From assembly GCA_947179155.2 (NCBI GenBank), contig OX359266.1, forward strand, positions 20,484,598 through 20,548,597: a stretch of 64,000 nucleotides of DNA, read 5' to 3'. Origin of the DNA: Hedera helix. Taxonomy: Eukaryota > Streptophyta > Magnoliopsida > Apiales > Araliaceae. Of this stretch, positions 1 to 12,897 are shown one piece after another. Each line of letters begins with the position of its first letter. Position 1 is the stretch's first letter. The notes under the pieces were generated by a model. The model saw only the letters and a list, made by a program, of their open reading frames with translations. It was not told where the DNA came from and did no database searches. A program made the translations under genes and the position numbers.

Positions 1-196
1 AACTAAGAGGTTAAAATATTTAACCGAAACTATATGTTATGTGATTAGTAAAGCTTGAATTGAGCTTTTAAATGTGCTGTATGAATTATCTATGTGTAGG
101 ATTTTGTGTTTTGGTTCGAGATGTTAACCTTAACACTTATAAAAAAACAGAAGTCAATTTAGGACAAAAAAAAACCTAAATTGGGGAAAAAGTTAA

Positions 197-230
197 AACC
201 TAAACCCTAACCCTAGGGTCTAAACCCTAG
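197..230. repeat. Short telomere-like (CCCTAAA) motif cluster
   Basis: About five degenerate copies of the plant telomere unit occur (ACCTAAACCCTAACCCTAGG, then TCTAAACCCTAGG). It is too short to be a telomere and lies in the U3 side of an LTR. It may be a telo-box-like promoter motif or a chance cluster. Confidence 0.5.
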
Positions 231-1458
231 GAAATAACCTAGGCCCTCAAGCAAAATGTGAAGGTCAAATTGACATTCCGTTTAAGGATTCAACCTTCAC
301 ACGATTTAAAAATACGTAACAGTCAATAAAAGTTTTTCTCGAAAAACGTGTAAAAGCACTATTCACGAGGTGACGTTTTTCATTCGTTTGACTGTTTCTT
401 TCATTTGTAAGACTTCTTACATTTCACAACATAGTGATAATATGAGATTTAGATGTCAGGGAACCAATAAAATTTTTTGGGGAAAAAGACAAAAAAGACA
501 CGATTTACGAGAAAACGTTTGTCGTCTTTTTAAACGTTCTTTTCAACGTTTGGACTTTTTCCATTTCACGATATAGCATTTATACGGGGAATAGATACCA
601 GGGAGCCACTGATATTTTTCCTAAAATAAAACGTAAAACGCTCTTCAAACGAAAACGCTTTCCGTTTTTGATCAAACCGTTGATGGATATAGTGTTTATA
701 TACAACACCGGTGCGTAATAAGCAATAAAAGATTTTTTCTCGAAAAGTGTGTCGGGAATAAGACGAAATAGGGAAAAGACAAAAATAAAGATTATTTTTG
801 ACTTTTTGGTCTTCTAACCATTTTCTGAGAAATGGTCGTCAAAAACACTATTCACCGAAAAACGTGCCAAGTCTTTTGGACTTTTCACTTTACATAAAAG
901 TGTTTATTCGGAACAAAACTCAGTAATATCAAATTTTTAAATCAGTATGAGGTAACCATTTAGTTGGAATCAGACTGTTATATAATTAAACTGGTAATTC
1001 ATCCGTATTGTTTTCATCAAACGGAACATGAGATAGGTTAACATTAAATTTGAATAATCAAATTTATCAGATTAATACCTAATTATATTATTCCATCATA
1101 ATTAGTGTCTAGAATGAAAGAAATTTATCAATCACGTCGCCCGGTAGGTGTATTTGGGAAAAATACACGGAAGATTTCCGAGATTAATTCAAGGAAAACT
1201 TCGAGGGTCAGACGAGACATCATATTAATACTGTATGATGTATTTTATGAATAAAATATGTATAACTAATTAAAACTTAAATTACTAATGCGAAATACTT
1301 TAAATTAATCTCACGCGATTTATCCGATATACAGAAGTCGGAAGAAAGAGCTCACCAAGCTTGCTTTGGAAGCTAAAAGAAGTGTGTTGGAGAAGCTTTG
1401 TTAAGCTTGTTCAAGAAGCTTGGTCCTAATGACCAAAATACCCTAACTTTGAAAGTCC

Positions 1459-1467
1459 TATAAATAG
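1459..1467 (+). promoter_or_regulatory. TATA box of the LTR (TATAAATAG)
   Basis: TATAAATAG stands in a GC-balanced stretch about 2.5 kb before the LTR end. The same TATAAATA core is seen in other LTRs here (11631, 42588, 45646). Transcription start would be near 1490. Confidence 0.55.
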
Positions 1468-1629
1468 AAGGCTTAAGTTCATTAGTTCTTTACCATTTTT
1501 GAAAGCTAAAGGGCAAATATAGAGAGAGTTCTAGTGAGACAAGAATCGATTGCAAAGAAATAGTTAAAGCTTGCAATAATAAAAGGTACGATTCTTAGTC
1601 GTTATTATGCTTAAAGTTTTATTTTATCG

Positions 1630-2240
1630 ATGAGGCTCAAGAACATAAGTCGTAGCCATGTACGATTTTTCGTTCTCCGTGTTCCTTATGACTTGAGCAA
1701 GTCGTTGTTATGTCAAATTTTATTTCATAGTTTAAAGTTCAAGAACATACGTCGTATCCATGTACGGTTTATCCGTTCTCCGTGTTCTTCGTATGTTCTG
1801 GAGTATTATTATAAATTGTTATAATTAAGTAAACAAGTCGTTATAATGACCAAATTTTGTCAATTATAAAGTGTTATAATCACATATGTAAGCAGTTATA
1901 ATGCTCAAATTATTTCAAGTATGAAATCCAAAAGCTCAAGAACATAAGTCGTTACCATGTACGATTTTTCGTTCTTCGTGTGTTCTTGAGCAAAAGTCAT
2001 AATTTCTACATAAGTAGGTTTATGATTTGGTAATTTAGTGTTATGGGATGATGAAACATGATGGCCTTGCTAAACAATGCTTGTGGCATCAAGTTTTAGT
2101 AGTCGAAACGAAGAACGATGAAACTTTGTTCTTCGTGTTCTTCGATTCGTTCTTCGTGTTCTTGAGAAAAAGTCATGAAATCTTATATAAGTAGGTTTAT
2201 GATTTTGTTATTTTTATGTTATGAAGTGATACGAAGTGTT
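1630..2240 (+). repeat. Imperfect direct repeats in the LTR leader
   Basis: Three copies of a roughly 50-bp unit (AAGAACATAAGTCGTAGCC, then ATGTACGATTTTTCGTTC) occur at about 1639, 1741 and 1938. They are followed by two copies of a unit containing ATAAGTAGGTTTATGATTT at about 2011 and 2188. They are LTR-internal and non-coding. Confidence 0.7.
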
Positions 2241-4096
2241 AGAACATGTTATCTTAGCAAATTAATGCTTGAGGTATCATGTTTTACCAATCGGATCAAA
2301 GAAAGTTAAGTCTAATATACTAGCAGAATATTTTTGGTAATTTCCGAAAATTTAATTTCTGAATCTGCCTTAGATACCTAAATGAAAGTTGTAGATCATG
2401 AAATTCTAAGCAATTTAGACTCAAGAATCACTCAAAAATGTTTCTGTATGACAAAGTTATGGCTGTCGCAATAAAATAGGTCGAAGCTGAATTTTTTTAA
2501 AGGACCATTCGGATCCTACACTAAAAATATAAAATTTTGAGTTCGCCACTTAACGAAATGATTCCACCTATGGAAATAGTCTAGTTAAGTTATTATAAGA
2601 CTTATTCAAAAGGAAAATTTGATAAACTAACGTTCGGGGTCGCGTAACCCTTTTTGTAGGCGTTTAACGATTTCCCGGGAAACCCTAACATGGTTTCAAG
2701 GCAAGTCTTCTAACTCTTGTTATGTGTTACTTGTGTAGTATTGTTAAAATGATAAATGAGATGTGAATGTCATGTTATTATGTAATAGATGATATGTGAA
2801 GTCTTTAACTGATGTTTAAAAGCCTTCTAACTGTTATTTGATATGTTTACGAGTTATGAACATGATTTATACACTTTGTGTGTCAATGTGATATAAACTG
2901 TTGGAATGCGAGTTATATGTGATATTAAATGGAGAATTATATTCAGTCAAGACATGTTAAAGTTTATATGAAAGCATAAACTGCGTATGTGTTGTATGTT
3001 AGACTTGCTGAGCCGTCGTGCTCATTCTTGCGAATAAAATCTTATTTACAGATTAAAGATGAACGTTAAGAAGATTATGAACGTAAAGATGAAGAGTAGA
3101 TTAGGTTTTCATGTTTATTACTTGTATTTGTATAAGTCATAACGACTTTTGTAATACGAACAAACAAACATGTAACCGAATATTGAATGAATGATATATA
3201 TTATTATCATCAGAATGTTGTTATGTCTTTATTTTGATATAACCTAGAATTGTTAAGACTTAACATAGTATTGATAATGATCTACTTATCTGGATGAGGA
3301 TCGGTAAATAACTTGTGAGTGTTGTACATCTGAGACAGGACTAAGCGATGTTGACTGGTCAAATCCATCGTTAAGGTTCCTCGGACCCAGGTATAACTCG
3401 TTATTACTATTCTGAATACCATATAAGTAGGATTATTGATATGAAGAGATATCACTATAAACAAATATGTTTCGAATGAGAGTTTTAACTAGTTGGGTAA
3501 TGTTCTGTACGGAAAGAGAATTTTGCACCGGACAAAGATCCAACCATTTGTCACGGATAAAGATGCAAACATTTATCACGGGTGAAGATACAAACATTCA
3601 CCGCGGGATTCTCTGTTCCCAAGAGCCGTCCTAATGATTTAATGTCGTGGATGTTGAAACATGTAAAGTTATAGAATATTTAAATCCTAAGGTTAAAATT
3701 AGACCGTTATATATGGTTTTATCCATTTATACGGATGAAATACAAGTTGATACTTGTATACTTATGAGACTGTGATCAAGTTAAGATCCAGGGACAAAGT
3801 TAAGAAAAATTTTAATGTATAGTCTAAAATAAGACTAATTCAACCAATATGATTATGGGATCATTGGTTAAGTTGATAGATGTATGAAATTAACGCACAA
3901 GGTCCGCCGCATCGAAAGCGCGGGGATTTTGGGGGCGTTACAGTTCTTGAGAGTTTATGCGAAACACTTTATGTGTTAGTAAGCGTGAACTATTGCTCTA
4001 ATGGTTCACTCAAGGAGACAGAGATCTAGCAAGGAGAAAGACAGTTTCAAGAAGCCTAGAAGGTTTAAAAGTTTCCTAACTTTAAGCTTGTTATTT

Positions 4097-4541
4097 ATTT
4101 AGTGTTGTATGAGTCTTTTTATATGTTTGGTGGTGGTAGAAATTTATGTGATGGAGATTTATGGCGAGATCCGAAGATATAAGTATGGTTCATGATGGAG
4201 TACATGTGAATATATGCGATCTATGTGATATATATATATATATATATATTTAGTGTTGTATGAGTCTTTTTATATGTTTGGTGGTGGGAGAAATTTATGT
4301 GATGGAGATTTATGGCGAGATCCGAAGATATAAGTGTGGTTCATGATGGAGTACATGTAAATATATGCGATCTATATATATATATATATATGGTTTTTAT
4401 GGTTAAAAAGTTAGTTTGATGTATAAAGTGTAGTATTTGTTTTCAAAAAGCTATTTTTAAACTCTATGATGATAGATCTAGTCTATATATGAAGATCTAC
4501 GATCAAATATGTATGGTATGTGTATTAACATAGTTAGTATG
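4097..4541 (+). repeat. Tandem repeat, period about 151 bp, with AT-dinucleotide tails
   Basis: The unit starting AGTGTTGTATGAGTC at 4101 recurs at 4252 with few differences. Each copy ends in an (AT)n tract. A further partial copy lies at 5841-6058, after an inserted LTR-like element. Confidence 0.8.
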
Positions 4542-5840
4542 TGTTGGAAAATTTTTCCAAAAAGTAGTTTTAAAAATTAATAAAACAGGATTATCTTTAT
4601 GATTTTATACAAATCAATACTTATATATATATATATACCATGTATCTATAGTATGAATTGTTACCTAGTGCTTAGTTGGATTAGCACGTTTGAATATTGG
4701 AGTATCCTCAAGATGTTCCTTCCTATGACCTTATGTTGAATCTGGAGTGAGATCTCTAAAGCACCCTTCTGGAAAAACACTTTACGTGTTTTTCATAGGA
4801 GAAGAGAGAAAGTATACACTATTTGGCATTTCCTCTAATTTGGAATAATAACCTATTTTACGTATCTGATCAATGATATATTTATATTCTTATTGATCAT
4901 TATCTCTCTAATGAAACTGATTCATATTAGGCTAGGATAGGGATTCCTATTCTGACTCTAATACTTATTCATAAATTATTATCTAACAATAATATACTAA
5001 ATAAATATTAATTACAATTAATTTCACTAAATAATTGTAATTGTACTTCAGTCCAGAAATTAAATAAAATAAACCCTTTACTAATCAACTGTAAATATTT
5101 CATCTATAGATGTACATAAATATTTCAGAATTAAATATAATCCCAATATACTTAAACTAATTTCATAAGCCCATAACTTATCTTCATTTGATCATAAATT
5201 GATTTAACAATTAAATCAATTATTTTAATAATAAATATTAAAATACTTGGCCAAAATTCTATGATCAATAATAAATTATCTTATGAAAAATCTTATAGAT
5301 GTTTTGACAATAATAATGTTCCTGATATTAATTAACATTTCGAGGTATTAATTAACACAATGTAATTTCACTCGTTTGAATATTAAATTAATATACATAA
5401 CAAAATTAAGTCTATTATTATTTCAAAATTAAGAAATATTAACAAATTAGTATTTATGTGAAAATAAAATATTATCACATGATCCGTTTAATGCACACCG
5501 TTAATACACTAGTACTTTAATTAGAAATTCAACTTTCATGATCAAGATAAATTATCTCTATTAAAGCACTATAACCTACATGATAATATCTCCAAATTAT
5601 CATAGGTTATAAACCATTATATTTTTATTTATATATATTACATATAATTTATATCTTATGTGTATAATACTTATTTATACACATAAATCATAATATATAT
5701 AAATTTGGGAATTTAGTTATACAAATTTAATGACCAATTAATGAATGGCGAATGATGTAATTTTATTAATAAATAAATGTCCAACATAAATAATTATTAA
5801 ATAAGTAGATAAATGGGATTTTTATAGAAAAAATCCAACA
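4542..5840. mobile_element. Solo-LTR-like insertion, TGTTGGA...TCCAACA ends
   Basis: The 1.3-kb AT-rich block begins TGTTGGAAAA and ends AAAATCCAACA, a perfect 7-bp terminal inverted repeat of the TG...CA type common in copia LTRs. It separates two homologous repeat copies (4339-4541 and 5841-6058). The flanking 5-mers (GTATG and GTTCA) differ, so no TSD supports it. It contains no ORF. Confidence 0.55.
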
Positions 5841-6058
5841 GTTCATGACGGAGTATGTGTGAATATACGCGATCTATGTGATCTATATATATGTATGTGA
5901 TTTTTATGGTTAAAAATTTAGTTTGATGTATAAAGTGTAGTCTATGTTTTCAAAAAGCTATTTTTAAACCCAATGATGATAGATCTAGTCTATATATGAA
6001 AATCTACTGTAAAAAATGTATGGCTTGTGTATTAACATGGTTAGTATGTGAAAATATG
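5841..6058 (+). repeat. Further copy of the 4339-4541 repeat
   Basis: GTTCATGACGGAGTATG through ATTAACATGGTTAGTATG matches 4339-4541 nearly base for base. The two copies flank the LTR-like insertion 4542-5840. Confidence 0.75.
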
Positions 6059-6079
6059 GAAGAAATACGAAGATGAACA

Positions 6080-8598
6080 TGTGACGCCCCCAAATCCAGG
6101 TTCCTTGAATCTCGAGTTCGGTCCTCACAATTTAATACATCCATACATCTATACTACCCATTATATAAAATGACAGATATTAAACTTATATTAGTTCAAA
6201 ACATACAACATAAAATTCTAGGTTATCTAACCTTTACTATTTCATCACTTAGAAACAAATATATACATACATGTTTTCTAAAACGTTCAAGATAAAAGAT
6301 CTAACATATACAATCTATTCGTGAGCTTTTTCCTTTCCTTTTGCAAAAACTGTTCCACCTAGTTTTTCGTCTTTCACTAAAAAGATTTAAATAAGCAAGA
6401 ATGAGCAATAGAAATGCTCAGCAAGTATAACTAGTATAGAATAAACAGTTGAATGCAATTAAGCTAGCTTCTTGAAAATTTTTCCACAGTTGAACGATAA
6501 CTGTGAAAATAATATAAATAAATATGTCTCAAAACTCTTCTTTGACTTTGAATTCAACACTATACTGAGGTTCACAAGACCTTGAAATTATTTTAGGTTT
6601 TCAAAAATAATCATAGCAAACTCAAGACTACATAAGTCTTTAATTGTAGCAAACTCCAGACTGCAAATGGGGATCAACCTCTTTATACCTTATGTATTGT
6701 GCACAACTAGCTGAAACGCATTTACATTGACGGTAAATAAAAACCAACAATTGTCCCCCCCCCCCCCCCCATGATTCAATACTCATCAGTTGAAACCGTA
6801 CCAACACAAGTTAGTTAAGCATAGCTTTGATAAGAAACATCGGTTTGATAACGTACAACAATGTTCGTCTGGCCGGTATAAATAGCTTAGACTATCAATA
6901 AAACTTCTTCGTTGAATTATTTTCAAATTATAGTTCATATTGAACTTCCACACTATGGTTCAAGAATGAATAATATAATGCTTCAATAACTATGTAAACA
7001 ATGGATAGATACTTGCCTATTTACAGTTATGCTATAAGTATATCCGTTCACGCTACCTCGTAACCATATTACTTGCAGTAGAACCTAGGTAATATAACTC
7101 ACATCAATACTCATAGTACAAACACACAATACATTTTCAACTTTTTGTTTAACGTTAATCTAATTATAGTTTTAATAGTTAACCTTTAATTAGTGATCAA
7201 CTTGTATACACTAACTTAATCATAGATTAATTACACATAAGAACATATTACACTATCATTTTATATCTTTTGTATGCTAAGACATAAAACCAAAATCAAA
7301 AAATTAAAATCTACGGACTTCTCCCCAGTGGGATCTTTTGGCCAAAACACTGCGCCTCGGCGCAGTTGAACTGAGGAAACTGCGCTGGCAGAGCATTTAG
7401 AGCTCACTTTGGCGTAGTGTTTTGTACTTAGTTCTTACAGTTTTTGCATTTTCACTGCCACTTTGGAAATTCATAATTTTTAAACTACACATCCACTAAC
7501 TACATGTTTCAATTTGAAGCAGAAATATTGTATCTTGGTGTGGTTTTGATAATATGGTGATAAGACTTAGAAGGTTTCTCAGTTTTTCTTTTTAGAGTAC
7601 AAGTGTTTGACTTGGTTTGTTTGCTGCATCAAGTCCCTTCATACGAATTCTTCAGCAATTTGGTGTCAAATGGTTGACACATGCAATCCTTGTCATGCTT
7701 CTAATGTGTATGAATCGGCCAACTCCACTCACTCACCACATGCCTACTATTAATAACTTACACATATACAATACATCAGCAACAAGCATTCCCCACATGC
7801 ACACACCTAATACAGACACACGAAATATATATATACATTTTTATATTGCCATTCCATATCTTGTAAATGTAGTCCAATTACAGTAATTATACATAAATAA
7901 TTATGTATAATCTCATTTCACCAATTATTGAATTAAATTACTTAGTTCAATTTAACACTTTTTCGTGTAACAAATCATCATTAAAATAATTAATATCTAT
8001 ATATTAACTATTTTAAATATTTCATTAGAAACATATTTAATTTACAACACATTGTTTATTCCAAAAATTGTTTTCAATGATTTTAAATTATATATTAAAT
8101 ATATCTAATTAACATATAAAACCATAACTCATACAATAATTCAATTTACTAAATTAGTCTAAATTTACATAATGGACCTCATTTAAAAATCTAAATACGC
8201 TTCATTTGACATCATACCTCACAATGAACCGACACTCATGTTACGTCAAATTATCGTAACGTAATATCACTATTAAATAGTTACCTCAGTTAATTATTTA
8301 ATTTAAATATACGTATTTACAAATTCACTAGAGGGAATTTAAATCAAAACACCCACACAATTAAGTCGCGTTACTTTATCAGGCTCATCCACCTTCGCAA
8401 GCTTTAAAATTTTCACTTTGGATTACATAATATTAATCCCCATAACACAATAGTTTAATTGAACTATTATCACCCATTTCCATCAAACAACAAATATAAA
8501 TACTTGTTTCCAACACACACTCGTAACATTTTTTGAAATAAACTTCATATTTATTAAATTAAAATTTTATTTACTTCAAAATGTAAAATTTGCTGACA
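6080..8598 (-). mobile_element. 3' LTR of gypsy A (minus strand)
   Basis: Read on the minus strand it runs TGTCAGCAAATTTTAC... to ...GGGGGCGTCACA, about 2.5 kb. It is directly preceded by a G-rich polypurine tract (8599-8620) and decayed integrase. A TGAGC/GCTCA stem-loop lies at 6402-6420. GAACA at 6075-6079 would be the TSD; its partner is not in the window. Confidence 0.75.
6755..6770. repeat. Poly-C run (16)
   Basis: An uninterrupted run of 16 C within the gypsy A LTR. Length in the assembly may be unreliable. Confidence 0.9.
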
Positions 8599-8620
8599 CT
8601 ACCTCCCCCCCCCCCCCCCC
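8599..8620 (-). promoter_or_regulatory. Polypurine tract of gypsy A, expanded to poly-G
   Basis: On the minus strand a run of 16 G followed by AGGTAG directly abuts the LTR start TGTCAG. Position and composition fit the plus-strand primer (PPT) of an LTR retrotransposon. The homopolymer is longer than a usual PPT and may have expanded by slippage. Confidence 0.55.
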
Positions 8621-9393
8621 TATAAAAATTTTGGGCGTAGTTTTTCATCATTTTCTCATGTCGCTTCCTCTATACTGTTATTTTTTTAGATTACTTTCAT
8701 GGAAGATATTGTTTTGTTTCGTAACATTTGTTCTTTTATGTCGACTATTTGAATAGGAACTTCTTCATATGTCAAATCTTTTTCAATCTAAATAGGTTCA
8801 TTTGCGATTACATGTTAGTAGTCGAGTTTGTACGGTTGCAGTACTGAAACGTGAAATACATTATGAATATGTGCTAATTCTGGAGGTAAAGCTACCTCGA
8901 TCAAACGTCACTTCACCGAGTTTTTCAGAATTTCAAGCGGACCTATAAACCTAGGGCTTAATTTTTCCTTTTTTTCAAATCTAATTTTTCTCTTCCAATG
9001 AGACACTCTCAAGAATACGTAACTCCCTACTTTAAAATCTCAGTTTTGCCTATGCAAGTCAGCATACTTCTTCTGTCTGTCCTGCGAAGCTAACAATCTA
9101 GTTCTTATCACTTCGACAATTTTCACTATTTGTTGAACCAGTTCTGGTCCCAAAAGTTGTCGCTCGCCTACCTCGTCCTAACACAGTGGCATTTTGTACT
9201 TTCTTCCATGCGGGGCTTCGTAAGGCAGCATGCCAATACTTGCGTGATAACTGTTATTATATGCAAATTCCACCAAAGGAAAATAATCATCCCAACTTTT
9301 CTTAAAGTCCATAACACATGCTCACAACATATCCTCCAAGGTCTGAATAGTCCTTTCACTCTAACCGTCAGTTTGAGGATGATATGACGTACT
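8621..9393 (-). pseudogene. Gypsy A integrase C-terminal part (decayed)
   Basis: Minus-strand translation in shifting frames gives recognisable Ty3/gypsy integrase segments. From 9393 downwards these are SYHPQTDG, RTIQTLEDMLRACVMDF, FAYNNSYHASIG, PYEAPHGRK, LLGPELV and, near 8980-8850, FIGPLEIL and HNVFHVSVL. Integrase inserts the cDNA copy into chromosomes; this one has stops and frameshifts. The upstream half continues at 12600-12897, because a solo LTR (9399-12594) was inserted at the SYHPQTDG codons. The closest relative in the window is gypsy C (63500-63900). Confidence 0.8.
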
Positions 9394-9398
9394 CAACC
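9394..9398. repeat. Left TSD (CAACC) of solo LTR
   Basis: CAACC is repeated at 12595-12599. Removing the LTR and one copy restores the integrase reading around SYHPQTDG. Confidence 0.85.
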
Positions 9399-10745
9399 TA
9401 TGACGCCCCCAAATCTAGGCCTACACAGCCCAAACTTGAGTCGTCAAAAGACTACAACAAAATTATTACAACAAAGCACAACGTACAACAATATAGTGTA
9501 TAATAATACACAACTAAGTCTTCATTATTATTGTCACACTATTTTACAACACGTGAAGACTAGGATAGCTATTCCTCGGACTCTCACTCCATCCCCCGGC
9601 TAGACCCCGTTACGTTTTCATCTCCTGTTGAAAACAATGGAACAAAAGAAAGGGTGAGCTCAAATAGCCCAGTAAGAAATATCATGACTAAGATAATGAC
9701 GAATAAATTATCATTAGCCTTCAACAGTTGAGTTCTTGATAGAATACAATAGACTACAAGGTTTATATCAAAAACTGTAGTTAAATTCTTAAACAACGTT
9801 CAGATTAATAATAGCAGCGGAATGAGCAATCTATTAGAAGAATAATGCAGACTATAATGTCCACTCGCTTCTCTTTTTAGTAAAAATATCATCAACTTTT
9901 ATCATCTGAAATACCATTAGTCAAGATAATACAACTTCACAGTTCCTGGTCATAATCATGCAGATCAGCAGTTCATCTTTGCACTACGGGCCAAAGACAT
10001 TCAATATAACACCAACGGTCATGATTATACCAGATTCAGCCTTTGGTCATAATCATACCAATCAACAGTTCATCTTTGCACTACGGGCCAAAGAGAACAT
10101 TAACCACGTGCCATAAAAGACACCGAACAGATGTATCGCCTTTAACCTAGTATATCGCCTTTAACCTATCATCTGTTCAACAATTATATCACATCTGTGC
10201 CCCCGGCCACAGATATTCACAACAGCTTGATTCTTGATGATTAATACAAATAACAGTGATACAAATGATGAACAGAAGAACAGGATAAACAATAAGTATC
10301 GGAAGTTTACTTTGTGCAGATTCAAATAATGTCCAAATTGCCAACATGATGTGGAGTGAAATTTAAAAATGATATTCAAGATCCACAGTTCAGAATAACA
10401 ATTACAGTTCAATAGAAATGTTCAGAAAATAGGAAGGTTCAGTTGAAATAATGAAATTCAACTATTATGGAACATATAATATTTTCATGAATTATAGAAG
10501 CAATAGTTCCATAATAAGTTTCGATTTAGGTGTATGAAAGAAAATAATATCCCTTACCGTAGCTGGTTTGATTAACAAAAGGTGAAGGAAATTAATATCC
10601 CTTACCATAGTAAGTTTGAATAATGGAAGATGAAAAAGATGGTATCCCTTATGAGTATAAAGGAAAATGATATCACTTACGAATATGGAATAAAAGTGTC
10701 ATGTGATAATTCGTGTAGACAATTTATTTCCACACGAGACAAATA

Positions 10746-10996
10746 AAAAAGGGTTATTCACCAATAGGCGGTAATCCGCGCCGTAAGGTTATTCCCATCA
10801 ATTTGAATACGAAGAGTTATTCACCAAACAGGCGATAATCCGCGCTGTAAGGTTATTCCCATCAATTTGAATACGAAGAGTTATTCACCAAACAGGCGTT
10901 AATCCGCACCGTAAGGTTATTCTCAAAGATTAATAAGGAATGAATACAAAAAGTTATTCACCAACAGGCGGTAAACCGCGCCGTAAGGTTATTCCC
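10746..10996 (-). repeat. Four tandem copies of a roughly 65-72 bp unit in the LTR
   Basis: GTTATTCACCAA, (A/C)AGGCG, TAATCCGCGCCGTAAGGTTATTC recurs four times with small changes. The related LTR 43771-46492 has three copies at 44815-45005, so copy number differs between family members. A U3 location, upstream of the minus-strand TATA box, would fit enhancer-like repeats, but on the minus strand they lie downstream of the TATA box at 11631, that is in R/U5 or leader sequence. Confidence 0.85.
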
Positions 10997-11630
10997 ACAA
11001 TTTAATACATGGAAGTAAATGACACAAGAAATGAATGATATGAGAATCAAAGAATGATAATCCCTTACCGTGGTAAGTTTAAATAATAGAATATGAAAGA
11101 AGATGATATTCCAATAAAAATGACATTTCTTACCACAATAAATTTAAGAGTTTGAAATGAATGGTATTCCTTACCTTAACACGTGACTGGATATTGATTT
11201 AAATGAGGTTGATCAACCTATATATTTTTAATAAAATTAGTAATTACCACATATAAATTTCAAGGTGTATGATAACTCGTATAATATGAACTATCAAAAT
11301 TATATATATTTAACATAATTTTTGTAGTATAATATAACAACTTTAAAATAGTTTTTAAAATAATATTTCAAAATAAATCTTCCAAAGAAAGCTTTTAAAA
11401 ATGAATCTTCTCAAAGAAGAGTCTTCTAAAGGAAGATTTGTGAATACCGTGAAAAATAGGAATTTATAAAATTACTACTCTTTAATAAAAGACTTACTTG
11501 AAAATTTTCTGCACTCCTTTTGGGCTTTCAAACTCTCAAAATAGCCTTACTATTCTCAGAGAAAACTCATAAAATTCTTATAGAAAAATTCTATGTTTTA
11601 GGTGTGATTTTTCTATTCAGCTGAACAAGC

Positions 11631-11638
11631 TATTTATA
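11631..11638 (-). promoter_or_regulatory. TATA box of the solo LTR (minus strand TATAAATA)
   Basis: CCTATAAATAGC on the minus strand, in the same context as 45646-45653 of the related LTR. Direction agrees with the minus-strand gypsy family it belongs to. Confidence 0.6.
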
Positions 11639-11783
11639 GGAGAAAAGAAGTTACTATGCGTGGTAGGTGAAATAAAAAAAATTCAGCAGAGGCTGCGCAG
11701 CAGCCTCCACCAACTCTTCAGCAAATTCTCACATTTCTCACATTTCGTGTGGGCCCCACAGTGGGTCCCACATGTTTCTTACT

Positions 11784-11845
11784 ATTCACTTACTATTCAC
11801 GTCACTATTCACGTTACTATTCACGTCACTATTCACGTTACTATT
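11784..11845. repeat. 12-bp tandem repeat (CACTATTCACGT/CACGTTACTATT)
   Basis: The phrase TTACTATTCACG/TCACTATTCACG occurs about five times in a row within the solo LTR. A shorter version is at 45783-45806 in the related LTR. Confidence 0.8.
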
Positions 11846-12594
11846 TCAAATAGTAAAATTAATTATTTTATTTTTTATTTATTTATTTATTCTTCCTGTG
11901 AGTCTAACATATAAAATAATGTTACTACAATAATGTAAGAAATACGTTACATATTTTTATTAATTTAATAATATAAATTATAGTGTATTTGCTACTGTGA
12001 CAATTATTAGATTCAATAATTTTAAACTACAGTGCACCAACGATTATTGACTCGATGATATGAAATACAGTGTAATGACAATTATTGAATCAATAATGCA
12101 AAATACTGTGTAGCAACAATAATTGAATTGATAATATAAAATATTATGCAGTGACAATTATCGATGAAATGATGCGTAACAGTTACGGTGTCAATAATAT
12201 GAGACACTGTGCAATACCGTGTGCTGCTGTAGAGTACCGCATGCTACAGTAAAATACCATAAATTACCGTATGCTACTATTCTTTTATCACCGGTATTTT
12301 AACAGTTAGCACCGTTGACTATTTTTATTAAAAAGGTTACTTCTGTCGTTTTCTATATCCGACAAATATTCCGTTGTGGGGTCCACCAATAATTTGTTAT
12401 TTCGGCGCCGTCGTACGGTCCGAATATTCTTCGACCAAACGAATATTCCCCGACAAAGCGAATATTGTCCGATAAAATAAAATTTGCACATAACATCCTT
12501 AACTTTTAACTTTATCGATTTAACCACTTACTGTTTCAGAAAAATATATGAAGAAAAATTAAATTTTATATTTCATAAAATTCGGGGTCTTACA

Positions 12595-12599
12595 CAACC
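12595..12599. repeat. Right TSD (CAACC) of solo LTR 9399-12594
   Basis: Matches 9394-9398 exactly. Confidence 0.85.
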
Positions 12600-12897
12600 T
12601 CAATTGCGTCCCATTCTTTCTTGCATACTTCTTCAAAAATTTGACGTAAAGCGCGGATCCTGATCTATCACAATCGATACCGGCGCCCCATGTCTTGAAA
12701 CTACTTCCTTAATATAGAACCTTGCCAACTAAGTCAAATTGAACCTGATCTTGATTGGTAAGAAATGTGATGATTTTGTCAATCGATTAACTATCGCCCA
12801 CATTGCATCGTAGCCCTTTTGAGTAGTCAAAAGTCCTACCACGAAATTCATAGTGATATGCTCATACTTCCATTCTGGTATTTCTAGGGTTAGTAAT
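12600..12897 (-). pseudogene. Gypsy A integrase core (decayed)
   Basis: The minus strand reads LEIPEWKYEHITMNFVVG, GYDAM, RLTKSSHFLPIK, then YIKEVVSRHGAPVSIV and DQDPRFTS: the first two Asp-containing blocks of the retroviral-type integrase catalytic core. Stop codons interrupt it. Its upstream part is the zinc-binding region ending at 40272, on the far side of the 27.4-kb insertion. Its downstream part starts at 9393. Confidence 0.82.

Larger units (their letters stand above)
1..3942 (+). mobile_element. 3' part of a plus-oriented LTR (solo or 3' LTR), start outside or unresolved
   Basis: The block ends in GGGGGCGTTACA, the same kind of end as other LTRs here (GGGGTCGTTACA at 18493). It has a TATA box at 1459-1467 followed by short tandem repeats, and a TGAGC/GCTCA stem-loop with an AATAAA-like signal at 3009-3040, all in the order expected for U3-R-U5 on the plus strand. 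No primer-binding site follows 3942, so it is a solo or 3' LTR. No matching TSD (GTTCT) or TG start is convincing inside the window, so the left limit is unknown. It has no coding potential. Confidence 0.6.
9399..12594 (-). mobile_element. Solo LTR, same family as the gypsy B LTR
   Basis: A 3.2-kb LTR, on the minus strand TGTAAGACCCCGAATTTTATG... to ...GGGGGCGTCATA (the terminal CA now reads TA). It is flanked by the perfect 5-bp TSD CAACC and by the two halves of one integrase codon run, so it is a solo LTR. It aligns along its length with 43771-46492, including the 70-bp tandem repeats and the TATA box. Confidence 0.88.

Noticed and set aside
9130..9387. 85-codon plus-strand frame
   Set aside because: It is the antisense shadow of decayed gypsy A integrase on the minus strand.
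10746..10996. CRISPR-like regular repeat
   Set aside because: There are four imperfect adjoining units without unique spacers, in a plant LTR; a tandem repeat, not a CRISPR array.
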